Source of the DNA: Kitasatospora aureofaciens
GTDB taxonomy: Bacteria; Actinomycetota; Actinomycetes; Streptomycetales; Streptomycetaceae
Direction: 5' to 3'
Assembly: GCA_000720845.1 (NCBI GenBank)
Contig: JODU01000012.1
Span: forward strand, 186,001 to 250,000
DNA length: 64,000 nucleotides
In this document: piece after piece, positions 8,558 through 17,380 of the stretch
Position numbering within the stretch: the first letter of the stretch is position 1
Layout: each line of letters begins with the position of its first letter
Notes under the pieces: generated by a model
What the model was told of the DNA's origin: nothing
The model's input: the letters and a program-made list of their open reading frames with translations, nothing else
Database searches by the model: none
Translations under genes and position numbers: made by a program

Positions 8558-9256
8558 ATGCACATAGCCGAGGGCTTTCTGCCACCGGCGCACGCGATCG
8601 CCTGGGGTGTCGCGTCCGCGCCGTTCGTCGTCCACGGAGTCCGGTCACTCACCCGTGAGGTCAGGGAGCACCCGGAGAGCACACTGCTCCTCGGCGCCTC
8701 CGGAGCCTTCACGTTCGTCCTGTCGGCGCTGAAACTGCCGTCCGTCACCGGAAGTTGCTCCCACCCCACCGGCACCGGCCTGGGCGCGATCCTGTTCCGG
8801 CCGCCGGTCATGGCGGTCCTGGGCACCATCACCCTGCTCTTCCAGGCGCTGCTGCTCGCCCACGGCGGGCTGACCACGCTCGGCGCCAACGTCTTCTCGA
8901 TGGCGATCGTCGGCCCCTGGGCCGGGTACGGCGTCTACCGGCTGCTGCGCCGCTGGGACGTGCCGCTGATGGTCACCGTGTTCTTCGGGGCGTTCGTCGC
9001 CGACCTGTCGACGTACTGCGTCACCAGCGTGCAGCTGGCGCTGGCCTTCCCCGACCCGAGCAGCGGATTCTTGGGCGCGCTCGGCAAGTTCGGGTCCATC
9101 TTCGCCGTCACGCAGCTCCCGCTCGCGGTGAGCGAGGGCCTGCTCACGGTGATCGTGATGCGGCTGCTCGTGCAGTCCAGCAAGGGCGAACTGACCCGGC
9201 TGGGCGTGCTGCTGACCCGGTCCGGCGAGCGGAAGCCGGAGGCGGTGGCCCGATGA
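8558..9256 (+). CDS. cbiM: CbiM, cobalt ECF transporter substrate-binding membrane component
   Basis: A 232-residue membrane protein. It begins with the hallmark MHIAEGFLPPAHAIAWG, whose N-terminal Met-His pair forms part of the Co2+ site in CbiM/NikM. Further family blocks are LGASGAFTFVLSALKLPSVTGS-type residues at about 47-68, HPTGTGLGAILFRPP and ALLLAHGGLTTLGANVFSM. Six to seven membrane segments are expected. It is the first gene of cbiMNQO, directly below the cobalamin riboswitch, and its stop overlaps the cbiN start (ATGA). Co2+ uptake feeds cobalamin synthesis. Confidence 0.95.
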   Translation: MHIAEGFLPPAHAIAWGVASAPFVVHGVRSLTREVREHPESTLLLGASGAFTFVLSALKLPSVTGSCSHPTGTGLGAILFRPPVMAVLGTITLLFQALLLAHGGLTTLGANVFSMAIVGPWAGYGVYRLLRRWDVPLMVTVFFGAFVADLSTYCVTSVQLALAFPDPSSGFLGALGKFGSIFAVTQLPLAVSEGLLTVIVMRLLVQSSKGELTRLGVLLTRSGERKPEAVAR

Positions 9257-9609
9257 GCCGCAACGCGAAGATCAACACCCTGCTGCTGCTCGCCGTGGCC
9301 GCGCTGGCGGTGCTGCCGCTGGTGCTGGGGCTCGGGGACCACAAGGAGGAGCCGTTCACCGGGGCCGACGCGGAGGCGGAGACCGCGATCACCGAGATCG
9401 AACCGGACTACGAGCCGTGGTTCTCCCCGTTGTACGAACCCCCCTCCGGGGAGGTCGAGTCGGCGCTGTTCGCGCTGCAGGCCGCGCTCGGCGCGGGCGT
9501 GCTGGCGTACTACTTCGGGCTGCGCCGGGGCCGGCGGCAGGGCGAGCAGCGGGCGGCGGCGTCTTCCGAGGCCGCGGCGGCACCGCGGGACACCCCCGAA
9601 GGGGACTGA
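9253..9609 (+). CDS. cbiN: CbiN, small cobalt transport subunit
   Basis: 118 residues with the CbiN plan: an N-terminal membrane helix (INTLLLLAVAALAVLPLVLG), an acidic extracytoplasmic loop with FTGADAEAETAI and YEPWFSPLYEPPSGEVE, and a C-terminal helix (SALFALQAALGAGVLAYYFG). CbiN interacts with CbiM and is needed for Co2+ loading. The polar tail of about 30 residues is longer than in enteric homologues. The ATG overlaps the cbiM stop and cbiQ starts immediately after its own stop. Confidence 0.93.
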   Translation: MSRNAKINTLLLLAVAALAVLPLVLGLGDHKEEPFTGADAEAETAITEIEPDYEPWFSPLYEPPSGEVESALFALQAALGAGVLAYYFGLRRGRRQGEQRAAASSEAAAAPRDTPEGD

Positions 9610-10359
9610 GTGCTGCCGATCGACGCGGCGGCGCACGCCAGTCGCTGGCGGCGCCGCCATCCCGTGGACAAGGCCGTGCTCGGTCTCGGCCTGACCGTGC
9701 TCGCGATCTCGCTGCCGCCCTGGCCGGGTGCGGCGCTGGTGCTGGTGACGGCGCTGACGGTGCTGCTCGGCCCGGCGGGCGTGCCCGGACGCCGGCTGTG
9801 GCGGGCCTACCGGGTGCCGCTGGGCTTCTGTGTGACGGGGGCGCTGCCGCTGCTGGTGCAGGTCGGCGGCCCGGACGGGTTCCTGACGGCGGCCGACGGC
9901 GGTGCGGTGCGCGCGGGTGAGCTGCTGCTGCGCACCTCGGCGGCGTCGCTGGGGGTGCTGCTGTTCGCGTTCACCACACCGATGTCCGACCTGTTGCCGC
10001 GCCTGGTGCGGGCCGGGGTGCCCGCGCCGGTCGTGGACGTGGCGCTGGTGACGTACCGGATGAGTTTCCTGCTGCTGGACTCCGTGCGCCGCATCCGGGA
10101 AGCGCAGGCCGCGCGGCTCGGGCACACCACCCGGGCGGCGTCCTGGCGTTCGCTCGGCGGGCTCGGCGCCACCGCGTTCGTGCGGGCCTTCGACCGGGCG
10201 GCGCGGCTCCAGTCGGGGCTCGCCGGGCGCGGCTACGACGGCACCCTGCGGGTGCTGGTGCCCGAGGCCCGTGTCTCGGTGCCGTTCACGGCGGTGAGCG
10301 TCGCCCTGCTGGCGGCGCTGGCCGGCCTCACCCTCGTACTGGAAGGACCCCTGTCGTGA
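9610..10359 (+). CDS. cbiQ: CbiQ, ECF transporter T component
   Basis: A 249-residue T-component with an N-terminal HPVDKAVLGLGLTVLAI, four or more hydrophobic segments and the C-terminal coupling-helix motif of EcfT/CbiQ proteins: RRIREAQAARLG near residues 160-171 and a second block, AARLQSGLAGRGYDGTLRV, near 197-215. It links the CbiO ATPase to CbiM/CbiN. It starts at GTG 9610 directly after the cbiN stop and overlaps the cbiO start (GTGA). Confidence 0.93.
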   Translation: MLPIDAAAHASRWRRRHPVDKAVLGLGLTVLAISLPPWPGAALVLVTALTVLLGPAGVPGRRLWRAYRVPLGFCVTGALPLLVQVGGPDGFLTAADGGAVRAGELLLRTSAASLGVLLFAFTTPMSDLLPRLVRAGVPAPVVDVALVTYRMSFLLLDSVRRIREAQAARLGHTTRAASWRSLGGLGATAFVRAFDRAARLQSGLAGRGYDGTLRVLVPEARVSVPFTAVSVALLAALAGLTLVLEGPLS

Positions 10360-11213
10360 GCGATCCGGCGCAGTCACCGGAAGTGGCCCTGGTCGCCCTG
10401 CGGGGCGCGTCGTTCGGGTACGAGGAGGGCCCGGACGTGCTGAGGGGCCTGGACTTCGCGGTGCGCGAGGGGCGGGCGCTGGCGCTCCTCGGCCGCAACG
10501 GCAGCGGCAAGACGACGCTGATGCGGCTGCTCAGCGGCGGACTGCGGCCGCGTGCGGGGACGTTGACGCTCGGCGGGGAGCCGGTGTCCTACGACCGCAA
10601 GGGGCTGACCCGGCTGCGGACCACGGTGCAACTGGTGGTGCAGGACCCGGACGACCAGCTCTTCGCGGCCTCGGTCGGCCAGGACGTGTCCTTCGGTCCG
10701 CTGAACCTGGGGCTGCCCGACGCGGAGGTCAGGTCCCGGGTCGGGGAGGCACTCGCCGCGCTGGACATCGCGGCGCTGGCCGACCGGCCCACGCACCTGC
10801 TGTCGTACGGGCAGCGCAAGCGCACCGCGATCGCCGGGGCGGTCGCGATGCGGCCCCGGGTGCTGATCCTCGACGAGCCGACCGCCGGGCTCGACCCGGA
10901 CGGGCAGGAGCGGCTGCTCGCCACCCTGGACGGGCTGCGCGCGGGCGGCACCACCGTGGTGATGGCCACCCACGACGTCGACCTCGCCCTGCGCTGGTCC
11001 GACGACGCCGCCCTGCTCACCCCGGACGGTGTGCGCACCGGCCCGACCGCCGCGACGCTGGCCCGCACCGACCTGCTGCGGCGGGCCGGGCTGCGGCTCC
11101 CCTGGGGCGTCGCGGCGGCCGGACTGCTGCGGGCGCGGGGCCTGTTGGCGGACTCGGCGACGGGCCCGCGCACGGCGGAGGAGCTGGCGGCACTGGCCGC
11201 GCGGGCCGAGTGA
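10356..11213 (+). CDS. cbiO: CbiO, cobalt ECF transporter ATPase
   Basis: A 285-residue ABC ATPase with Walker A LGRNGSGKTTLMRLL (about residues 45-59), a Q-loop (VQDPDDQLFAASV), signature LLSYGQRKRTAIAGA (about 148-162), Walker B VLILDEPTAGLDPDG and the switch histidine (VVMATHDVDLAL). The LSYGQ form of the signature is typical of ECF ATPases. It is the last gene of the operon and converges on the MFS gene, leaving 9 bases between the stops. Confidence 0.95.
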   Translation: MSDPAQSPEVALVALRGASFGYEEGPDVLRGLDFAVREGRALALLGRNGSGKTTLMRLLSGGLRPRAGTLTLGGEPVSYDRKGLTRLRTTVQLVVQDPDDQLFAASVGQDVSFGPLNLGLPDAEVRSRVGEALAALDIAALADRPTHLLSYGQRKRTAIAGAVAMRPRVLILDEPTAGLDPDGQERLLATLDGLRAGGTTVVMATHDVDLALRWSDDAALLTPDGVRTGPTAATLARTDLLRRAGLRLPWGVAAAGLLRARGLLADSATGPRTAEELAALAARAE

Positions 11214-11222
11214 CGGGGCGGC

Positions 11223-12845
11223 TCAGCCCTGGGCGCGGCTCAGCTCGGCCTCCCGGTCCTGAGCCGCGCCCTCCGTCGCCTCCTCCTCGGCCTTGCGGCG
11301 GGCCCGGCGGCCGGGCAGCACGGCGAGGACGATCAGGGTGCCGGCCGCCATGATGATGCCGCCGACGAGGCTGGTCGTCGCGACGCCGTGGGCGAAGGCC
11401 TTGTTCACGGCGTCGGCGAGGGCCTGTGCCTGCTCGGGTCCGGCGGCCGGGTCGGTGGCGAGCCGCTCGGCGACGGCCAGTCCGCCGCCCACCGAGTCCT
11501 GGGCGGTGTCCAGCGCGGCGCCCGGGAGCCGGTCGCCCACCAGGCCGGACAGTTCGTCCCGGTAGGAGGTGCCGAGCAGGGAGCCCAGGACGGCGATGCC
11601 CAGCGAGCCGCCGAGTTCCAGCGCGGTGTCGTTGGCGCCGCCGCCGACGCCGAGTTCGCTCTCCGGGAAGGAGCCCATGATGGTGTCGGTGGCCGGGGAG
11701 ACGCTGAGGCCGATGGCGAGGCCGAGCAGCAGCATCGGGGCGAGGAAGTCGGCGTAGGTGGAGCCCTGGTCGATCAGGACCAGCAGGAAGACACCGACGG
11801 TGCCGATGGCCATGCCCGAGCCGACCATGGCCCGCACGCCCAGCCTCGGGGTCAGCCGCCCGGTCACCGCCGCGCCGACGAACACCGCACCGGCCAGCGG
11901 CAGCAGCCGTACGCCGGTCTCCAGCGCGCCGTAGCCGAGCACGAACTGCAGGAACTGCGTGGCGTAGTAGATGGCCCCGTAGGTGCCGAAGAAGAAGAAC
12001 AGCACCGCGAGCATGGAGCCGCTGAACGGCCGCAGCAGGAACCTGCGCACGTCCAGCATGGGGTGCGGGTGGCGCAGCTCCCAGGCCACGAAGGCGACCA
12101 GGCCGGCCCCGGCGACGACGGCCGCGGCGACCGGCCCCGCGCCCCAGCCGAAGTGCGGGCCCTCGATGGTCGCGTAGACCAGGCTGCCGACGGAGACGAT
12201 GGAGAGCAGGCCGCCGACGTAGTCGATGCGGCCCATGCCGGCCGCCCGGGACGGCGGTACGAGAACCAGCGCGCCGACGACGGCGAGCACCGCGACGGGG
12301 ACGTTGACCAGGAAGGTCGAGCCCCAGGCGTGGTCCTCCAGGAGCCATCCGGCGACCAGCGGCCCGACCGCGATGGCGAGTCCGGAGGTGGCGGTCCAGG
12401 CCGTGATGGCGCGGGCCCGCTCCCCCTTCGGGAAGACCGCGACCAGCAGGGACAGCGTGGCCGGCATGACGACGGCGGCGCCGACGCCCATCACCGCGCG
12501 GGCCGCGATGACCAGCCCCGTCTCGTGGACCAGGCTGCCCATCACCGAACCGCCCGCGAAGATCACCAGACCGGTGACCAGGGCGCCGCGACGGCTGTAC
12601 TTGTCGCCGATCGCGCCGAGCACCAGCATCAGCGCGGCGTACGGGACGGTGTAGCCGTCGATGACCCACTGCAGGTCGCTGCTGCTCAGGCCCAGGTCGG
12701 TGGTCATGTCCGGGGCGGCCACGATCAGGGACGTGTTGGCCATGACGACGATCAGCAGGCTCAGGCAGAGCACCAGGAGAGCCCACCAGCGCCGGGCGTA
12801 GGGCCCGGGCATCTTATCGACGGGGGTGGTGGCCAGTAGGGGCAT
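11223..12845 (-). CDS. MFS multidrug efflux transporter, DHA2 (14-helix) type
   Basis: 540 residues with 14 predicted membrane segments. The DHA2/EmrB-QacA blocks are visible: MANTSLIVAAPDMTTDLGLS in the first helix-loop, LMLVLGAIGDKYSRRGALVTG for motif A, and AARAVMGVGAAVVMPATLS for the region around motif C. It exports small drugs or metabolites by proton antiport. A TetR gene (12983-13630) lies upstream on the same strand, and a palindromic operator (12917-12934) lies between them, so induction by the exported compound is likely. A charged, partly coiled tail (RRKAEEEATEGAAQDREAEL) ends the protein. Confidence 0.88.
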   Translation of the reverse strand: MPLLATTPVDKMPGPYARRWWALLVLCLSLLIVVMANTSLIVAAPDMTTDLGLSSSDLQWVIDGYTVPYAALMLVLGAIGDKYSRRGALVTGLVIFAGGSVMGSLVHETGLVIAARAVMGVGAAVVMPATLSLLVAVFPKGERARAITAWTATSGLAIAVGPLVAGWLLEDHAWGSTFLVNVPVAVLAVVGALVLVPPSRAAGMGRIDYVGGLLSIVSVGSLVYATIEGPHFGWGAGPVAAAVVAGAGLVAFVAWELRHPHPMLDVRRFLLRPFSGSMLAVLFFFFGTYGAIYYATQFLQFVLGYGALETGVRLLPLAGAVFVGAAVTGRLTPRLGVRAMVGSGMAIGTVGVFLLVLIDQGSTYADFLAPMLLLGLAIGLSVSPATDTIMGSFPESELGVGGGANDTALELGGSLGIAVLGSLLGTSYRDELSGLVGDRLPGAALDTAQDSVGGGLAVAERLATDPAAGPEQAQALADAVNKAFAHGVATTSLVGGIIMAAGTLIVLAVLPGRRARRKAEEEATEGAAQDREAELSRAQG

Positions 12846-12916
12846 GGAGGGCTCCCGGAGACAAGCGAGGACAAGTTAATTGCCCATAGATGAGCAGACA
12901 AGAGCAGGGTAGTTTG

Positions 12917-12934
12917 TTGCACACAGGCGTGCAA
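12917..12934. promoter_or_regulatory. Palindromic operator, probable TetR site for the MFS gene
   Basis: TTGCAC-N6-GTGCAA is a perfect 6-6-6 inverted repeat about 70 bases before the MFS start and just past the tetR terminator. The low-GC surroundings fit a promoter. Binding by the neighbouring TetR is an inference. Confidence 0.6.
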
Positions 12935-12937
12935 ATA

Positions 12938-12961
12938 AGGCGCCCCCAAACGAGGGCGCCT
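12938..12961 (-). terminator. Intrinsic terminator after tetR
   Basis: An 8-bp perfect stem (AGGCGCCC / GGGCGCCT) with an 8-base loop lies 21 bases past the tetR stop. On the minus strand it is followed by TTATTTG, a short T-rich tract. It separates tetR transcription from the MFS promoter. Confidence 0.7.
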
Positions 12962-12982
12962 GCTGATCGGGTGGGAGGTGGC

Positions 12983-13630
12983 CTATTCGGCCGGGACGGG
13001 CGGGGCGAGCCCCGCCGGGCCCATGCTCTCGACCACGGCCCGCGCGTGCCGCTCCGGCACCCCGGCCGCGATGAGGATGGCCACGGCGGCCCGGGTGCCG
13101 TCGTCCTCCAGCGCACCGGTGTTGACCTGCTCCAGGAGCGCGACGACCATCGCCTCGAGTCCGGCGCTGAGCACGGCGGAGGGCAGGTGGCCGGGGAAGA
13201 CGCCGTCCCGCCGGCCGCGCTCCAGGATGGCGGTGACCACCGCGCGGGCCGGGGCCAGGATCTCGGACACGCGCTCCTCGCCCAGGTCGTGCCGAGCCAG
13301 GGCCAGCAGCATGCGGTAGCGGTCGCCCACGGGCCACATCAGCAGCGTGAAGTGCGCGAGCGCCCGGTCGGCCGGTTCGTCCGGGCCCGCCGCCTCGGCC
13401 ATCGCGGCCCGCAGCACCTCGGACGCCTCCTCGGCGAGGGCTTCGAGGAGCGCCGCGCGCCCCGGGAAGTGGCCGAAGAGGGTGCGCCGTACGACACCGG
13501 CGGCGCGGGCCAGCTCCTCCAGGGTGGTGTCCGGGTTCCGCCCCAGCTCCCGGCGGGCGGTGGCCAGGATGCGCGCCCGGTTCGACCGCGCGTTGCGGCG
13601 CTGCGGCTCACGGGCGGCGGGCTTGGTCAC
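12983..13630 (-). CDS. TetR-family transcriptional regulator
   Basis: 215 residues. The N-terminal HTH reads RARILATARRELGRNPDTTL, then EELARAAGVVRRTLFGHFPG (about residues 18-57), the TetR_N pattern with a phenylalanine-rich recognition helix. The remainder is helical ligand-binding domain. It starts at GTG 13630. It probably represses the downstream MFS gene through the palindrome at 12917-12934. The low-complexity C-terminus (GLAPPVPAE) is unremarkable. Confidence 0.85.
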   Translation of the reverse strand: MTKPAAREPQRRNARSNRARILATARRELGRNPDTTLEELARAAGVVRRTLFGHFPGRAALLEALAEEASEVLRAAMAEAAGPDEPADRALAHFTLLMWPVGDRYRMLLALARHDLGEERVSEILAPARAVVTAILERGRRDGVFPGHLPSAVLSAGLEAMVVALLEQVNTGALEDDGTRAAVAILIAAGVPERHARAVVESMGPAGLAPPVPAE

Positions 13631-13756
13631 GGGAACCTCGGGGCGGGACGATGCGGGGAGGGGTGCGAGGGGGAGTGCGGGTGCGGGCCGTCCATTCTGT
13701 CACGGGGCGCCACTTGCGGGACGCCGAGCGGGGCGAGCCCGCGTCGGCCCGGAGCG

Positions 13757-15103
13757 CTACACACCCCTGGCCGCGTCCTTGACCCTGCTCCGCCGTACGG
13801 CGGCGACCGCGGCGAGCACCGTCCCCACGGCCACGACGAGCAGGCCGCGCAGCCACACCTCGGCCTCGATCTGCGTGGCGAGCGCGACGCAGGAGGCGGC
13901 GCCCAGGACGGGGAGCACGGTCGGGGCGCGGAAGTGGTCCGCCTCGCCCGCGTCGCGACGCAGGACGAGTACGGCCGTGTTGACCATGAGGAAGACGACG
14001 AGCAGCAGCAGGACCAGGGTGGACGCCAGGGTGGCGACACTGCCGGTGAGCGCGAGGAGCATCGACAGCAGGGTGGTGACGGCGATCGCGACCCACGGCG
14101 TACGGCGGCCCGGCAGCACCCGGGTCAGCGCGGCCGGCAGCAGCCCGTCCCGGGCCATGCCGTAGGCCAGGCGGGAGGACATGATGCCGGTGAGCAGCGC
14201 CCCGTTGGCCACGGCGACGAGGGCGATCGCGCTGAACAGCCGGGTCGGGACGCCACCGGCCTCCTCGACGACCTCCAGCAGCGGCCCGCTCGACTCCGCC
14301 AGCCGGTCCGTCGGTACCGCGGCGGACGCGGCGAGGCCCACCAGCACGTACACGGCGCCCGCGGTGGCGAGGGCACCGAACAGGGCACGCGGGTAGGAGC
14401 GCCGCGGGTCGCGGGTCTCCTCGGCGACGTTCACCGACGTCTCGAAGCCGACGAAGGAGTAGTACGCCAGAACGGAGCCGCTCAGCACGGCCGCCGCCGC
14501 GCCCTTCTCCGGCGTGCCGAGCTGCCCGAGCCGGCCCACGTCGCCGTCGCCGCGCAGCAGCAGCCAGGCACCGAGGACGACGATGACGAGGAGGCCGCCG
14601 ACCTCCACGACGGTGGCGACGACGTTGGCACGGGTCGACTCCTTGATGCCCCGGGCGTTGACCAGGGCGAGCAGGGCGAGGAACAGCACGGCGACGAGCC
14701 CCACCGGAAGCGACACGAAGGCGGACAGGTAGTCGCCCCCGAAACCGCGGGCCAGCGCGGCCACGGAGACGATGCCGGCGGCCAGCATGCAGAAGCCCGC
14801 GACGAACCCGGCGAACGGTCCGAAGGCGCGGGTGGCGTAGTGGGAGGCGCCGCCCGCCCGCGGGTACTTCGTGGCCAGCTCGGCGTAGGAGGCGGCGGTC
14901 AGCATCGCCAGCAGCAGCGCGACCGCGAGCGGGACCCACACCGCTCCCCCGGCGTCGGCGGCCACCTGCCCGACCAGCACGTAGACGCCCGCGCCGAGCA
15001 CGTCGCCCAGGATGAAGAAGTACAGCAGCGGGGTGGTCAGCGCGCGCTTGAGCGCCGGGGTGTCCGGGGTGTCCGCCGACCGTGGTGTTCCGAGTCTCGC
15101 CAT
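13757..15103 (-). CDS. APC-superfamily amino acid permease
   Basis: 448 residues and 12 predicted membrane helices. The amino acid/polyamine/organocation signature is seen early: YFFILGDVLGAGVYVLVGQV (helix 1) and VPLAVALLLAMLTAASYAEL, then KYPRAGGASHYATRAFGP. The GAGVY motif in helix 1 binds the substrate backbone in this family. Substrate specificity cannot be assigned. It is monocistronic, with the TetR genes on either side on the same strand. Confidence 0.87.
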   Translation of the reverse strand: MARLGTPRSADTPDTPALKRALTTPLLYFFILGDVLGAGVYVLVGQVAADAGGAVWVPLAVALLLAMLTAASYAELATKYPRAGGASHYATRAFGPFAGFVAGFCMLAAGIVSVAALARGFGGDYLSAFVSLPVGLVAVLFLALLALVNARGIKESTRANVVATVVEVGGLLVIVVLGAWLLLRGDGDVGRLGQLGTPEKGAAAAVLSGSVLAYYSFVGFETSVNVAEETRDPRRSYPRALFGALATAGAVYVLVGLAASAAVPTDRLAESSGPLLEVVEEAGGVPTRLFSAIALVAVANGALLTGIMSSRLAYGMARDGLLPAALTRVLPGRRTPWVAIAVTTLLSMLLALTGSVATLASTLVLLLLVVFLMVNTAVLVLRRDAGEADHFRAPTVLPVLGAASCVALATQIEAEVWLRGLLVVAVGTVLAAVAAVRRSRVKDAARGV

Positions 15104-15176
15104 GCCGCCTCAGGTTTCCCGCCGGGCGGAAATCACGCCCTGACCTTGATCTCCACGCGCACCGGAGACTCGTCGG

Positions 15177-15788
15177 TCACCCCGCCACCCACACGCCCGC
15201 GCGCGCGGCGGCGCCCGCCGCGCGGGCCGCCCGGTCGGCGTCGGCCTCGGTGAGGGACCGACCGGTGTTGAGCAGCGCGTAGTAGAGCGGAGCGGAGACG
15301 GCCGACACGACGCCGTGCGGATCGGTGCCGTCCGGGACTTCGCCCCGCGCGACGGCGTCCCGCACGCAGCCGGCCCATTCGTCGACGCGTACGGCGTAGA
15401 AGCGGTGCAGGGCTTCGGCGGCCTGCTCGTTGCAGAGGGATGCCGCGATCAGCGCCTTGAAGAGGCGGCCTTGGCGGGGGTCGTTGAGCGTCTTGACGAC
15501 GAGGCGCGCGTTCGCCCGGAGGTCGTCCTCCAGCGTGCCCGTGTCGGCCCGGGGCAGCGACTGCTCCGCCATGTCGGCCAGCAGGTCGGCGGCGAGACCC
15601 CCGGGGCTCCCCCAGCGGCGGTAGACCGTCGTCTTGCCGGCACCCGCGCGGCGCGCGACCTCCCCCAGGTCCAGCGCGTCGAAGCCGTCGGCGGCGAGCA
15701 TGTCGCCCGCCACGCGGAGGACGGCCTCGCGGATACGGGCGGTGCGGCCTCCGGGGCGCTGGGTCCCGGGGGCGGCTGTGTCCGGCAT
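15177..15788 (-). CDS. TetR-family transcriptional regulator
   Basis: 203 residues. The HTH is RIREAVLRVAGDMLAADGFD, then ALDLGEVARRAGAGKTTVYR followed by RWGSPGGL (about residues 18-65), the KTTVYRRW form typical of TetR repressors with the TetR_C_11 type C-terminal domain. It is divergent from the MFS gene at 15923. The 134-bp shared gap contains a perfect 14-bp palindrome next to its start, so autoregulation plus repression of the transporter is likely. Confidence 0.88.
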   Translation of the reverse strand: MPDTAAPGTQRPGGRTARIREAVLRVAGDMLAADGFDALDLGEVARRAGAGKTTVYRRWGSPGGLAADLLADMAEQSLPRADTGTLEDDLRANARLVVKTLNDPRQGRLFKALIAASLCNEQAAEALHRFYAVRVDEWAGCVRDAVARGEVPDGTDPHGVVSAVSAPLYYALLNTGRSLTEADADRAARAAGAAARAGVWVAG

Positions 15789-15833
15789 GACGGCTCCCTC
15801 TTGTCTGTCACCACAGCGGAGACCCAGCTTATC

Positions 15834-15847
15834 GGAACCACGGTTCC
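15834..15847. promoter_or_regulatory. Operator palindrome between tetR and MFS genes
   Basis: GGAACCACGGTTCC is a perfect 14-bp palindrome 45 bases before the tetR start and 75 bases before the MFS start, a usual place for a TetR operator serving both genes. A related half-site, GTAATGGAACA, occurs at 15880-15890. Confidence 0.65.
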
Positions 15848-15922
15848 CTTACTGCCCCCACCGTGCTACCTTCCGAGCCGTAATGGAACAACAGACCCAT
15901 TAGCGACTGCGAGAGGAACGCC

Positions 15923-17380
15923 ATGTCCATCACCGAACACGTGTCACGGTCGACCGCACGTCCGGGCCCGGCCTCCGGCCCGCCCACCGCCGAGACCGAT
16001 CCGCGGCGGCTGACCGGCCGTTCGAAACTGATCCTCACGGTCCTGCTGGTCGCCCAGTTCATGCTGGCCGTCGACTTCTCGATCCTGAACGTCGCGCTGC
16101 CCGCGATCGGTGACGGACTCGGCTTCTCCCTCGCCGACCTGCAATGGGTGGCCACCTCGTTCGCCCTGTCGGCGGCGGGCTTCACCCTGTTCTTCGGCCG
16201 CATCGGCGATCTGATCGGCCGCAAGAAGATCTTCATCGGCAGTCTCGCCCTGCTGGGGCTGGCCTCCCTGCTCGGCGGCCTCGCCACCAGCCCCGAGGTC
16301 CTGCTCGCCGCCCGGGTCGCCCAGGGCCTGGCCACCGCCGCCGCCACCCCGGCGGGTCTGTCCCTGCTGACGACCTCGTTCCCCGAGGGCCCCCTACGGC
16401 AGAAGGCGCTCGGCATCAACGGTGCGCTGATGTCGGCCGGTTTCACGACCGGCGCGATCCTCGGCGGCGTCCTGGCCGACCTGCTCTCCTGGCGCTGGGC
16501 GTTCTTCGTCAACGTGCCCGTCGCGCTCGCCGTCGTGCTCGTCGGCCCGGCCGTCATCAAGGAGTCCCGGCCCGCCACCCGCCCCCGCCTCGACCTGCCC
16601 GGCGCGCTCACCGTCACCCTCGGTCTGCTCGGTCTCGTCTACGGCATGACCCAGGCCGGAGAGCACGGCTGGACCCACCCGCTCGCACTGGGCGGGCTGG
16701 CCGGAGGCGTGCTCCTCCTCACCGCGTTCCTCCTGATCGAGCGCACAGTGGCCGCGCCGCTGATACCGCTCGCCACGCTCGGACGCCGCAACGTGGCCTG
16801 GGGCAACCTGCTGGGCCTGCTCGCCTTCGCCACCGAGACCTCGCTGGTCTATCTGCTCACCCTGTACCTCCAGAAGACCCTGGGCTTCTCCCCCCTGGCG
16901 GCCGGCGTCTCCTTCGGCGTCCTCGGCGCGGGCACCGTCGTCGGCGGGCTGCTCGCCCCCCGCCTGCTCGCCAGGACGTCCACCGTGACCGTCCTCGTCG
17001 GGGGCGGTCTCGTCCACGCGGCGCTGCTCTTCCTCGGCACGACCACCGGCGCGTCCCTCGCCCTGCTGCTGCCCGCCACCTTCATCGGCGGGGTCGGCAA
17101 CATGCTCGTCATCGTCGGCTTCATGGTCACGGCCACCAGCGGGCTGCCGGACGCGGAACAGGGCCTGGCCACCGGCCTGGCGTCGATGTCCCAGCAGGTC
17201 GGAATCACCATGGGAACGCCCGTCATGTCCGCCGTGGTCACCGCCGGCACCGCGGGCGCCACCACCGCCGGCGCCGTCCACCACGGGGTCACGACGGCCA
17301 TCGCGGTCAACGCGGCCCTGGTCCTCCTCGGAGTCGCGGTCGCCGCGCTCTTCCTGCGGACGCGCACCGACAGGGCCTAA
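15923..17380 (+). CDS. MFS efflux transporter, DHA2 type
   Basis: 485 residues and 14 predicted helices. The first helix reads VLLVAQFMLAVDFSILNVAL, the EmrB/QacA form with a membrane-embedded aspartate. Motif A is FFGRIGDLIGRKKIFIGSLA, and a motif C region reads GLSLLTTSFPEG. It exports toxic small molecules by proton antiport. GAGAGGAAC precedes the ATG. It is paired with the divergent TetR gene. The ligand is unknown. Confidence 0.9.
   Translation: MSITEHVSRSTARPGPASGPPTAETDPRRLTGRSKLILTVLLVAQFMLAVDFSILNVALPAIGDGLGFSLADLQWVATSFALSAAGFTLFFGRIGDLIGRKKIFIGSLALLGLASLLGGLATSPEVLLAARVAQGLATAAATPAGLSLLTTSFPEGPLRQKALGINGALMSAGFTTGAILGGVLADLLSWRWAFFVNVPVALAVVLVGPAVIKESRPATRPRLDLPGALTVTLGLLGLVYGMTQAGEHGWTHPLALGGLAGGVLLLTAFLLIERTVAAPLIPLATLGRRNVAWGNLLGLLAFATETSLVYLLTLYLQKTLGFSPLAAGVSFGVLGAGTVVGGLLAPRLLARTSTVTVLVGGGLVHAALLFLGTTTGASLALLLPATFIGGVGNMLVIVGFMVTATSGLPDAEQGLATGLASMSQQVGITMGTPVMSAVVTAGTAGATTAGAVHHGVTTAIAVNAALVLLGVAVAALFLRTRTDRA

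Noticed and set aside
12890..15253. 787-residue plus-strand open frame
   Set aside because: Shadow of the TetR and APC permease genes on the minus strand.
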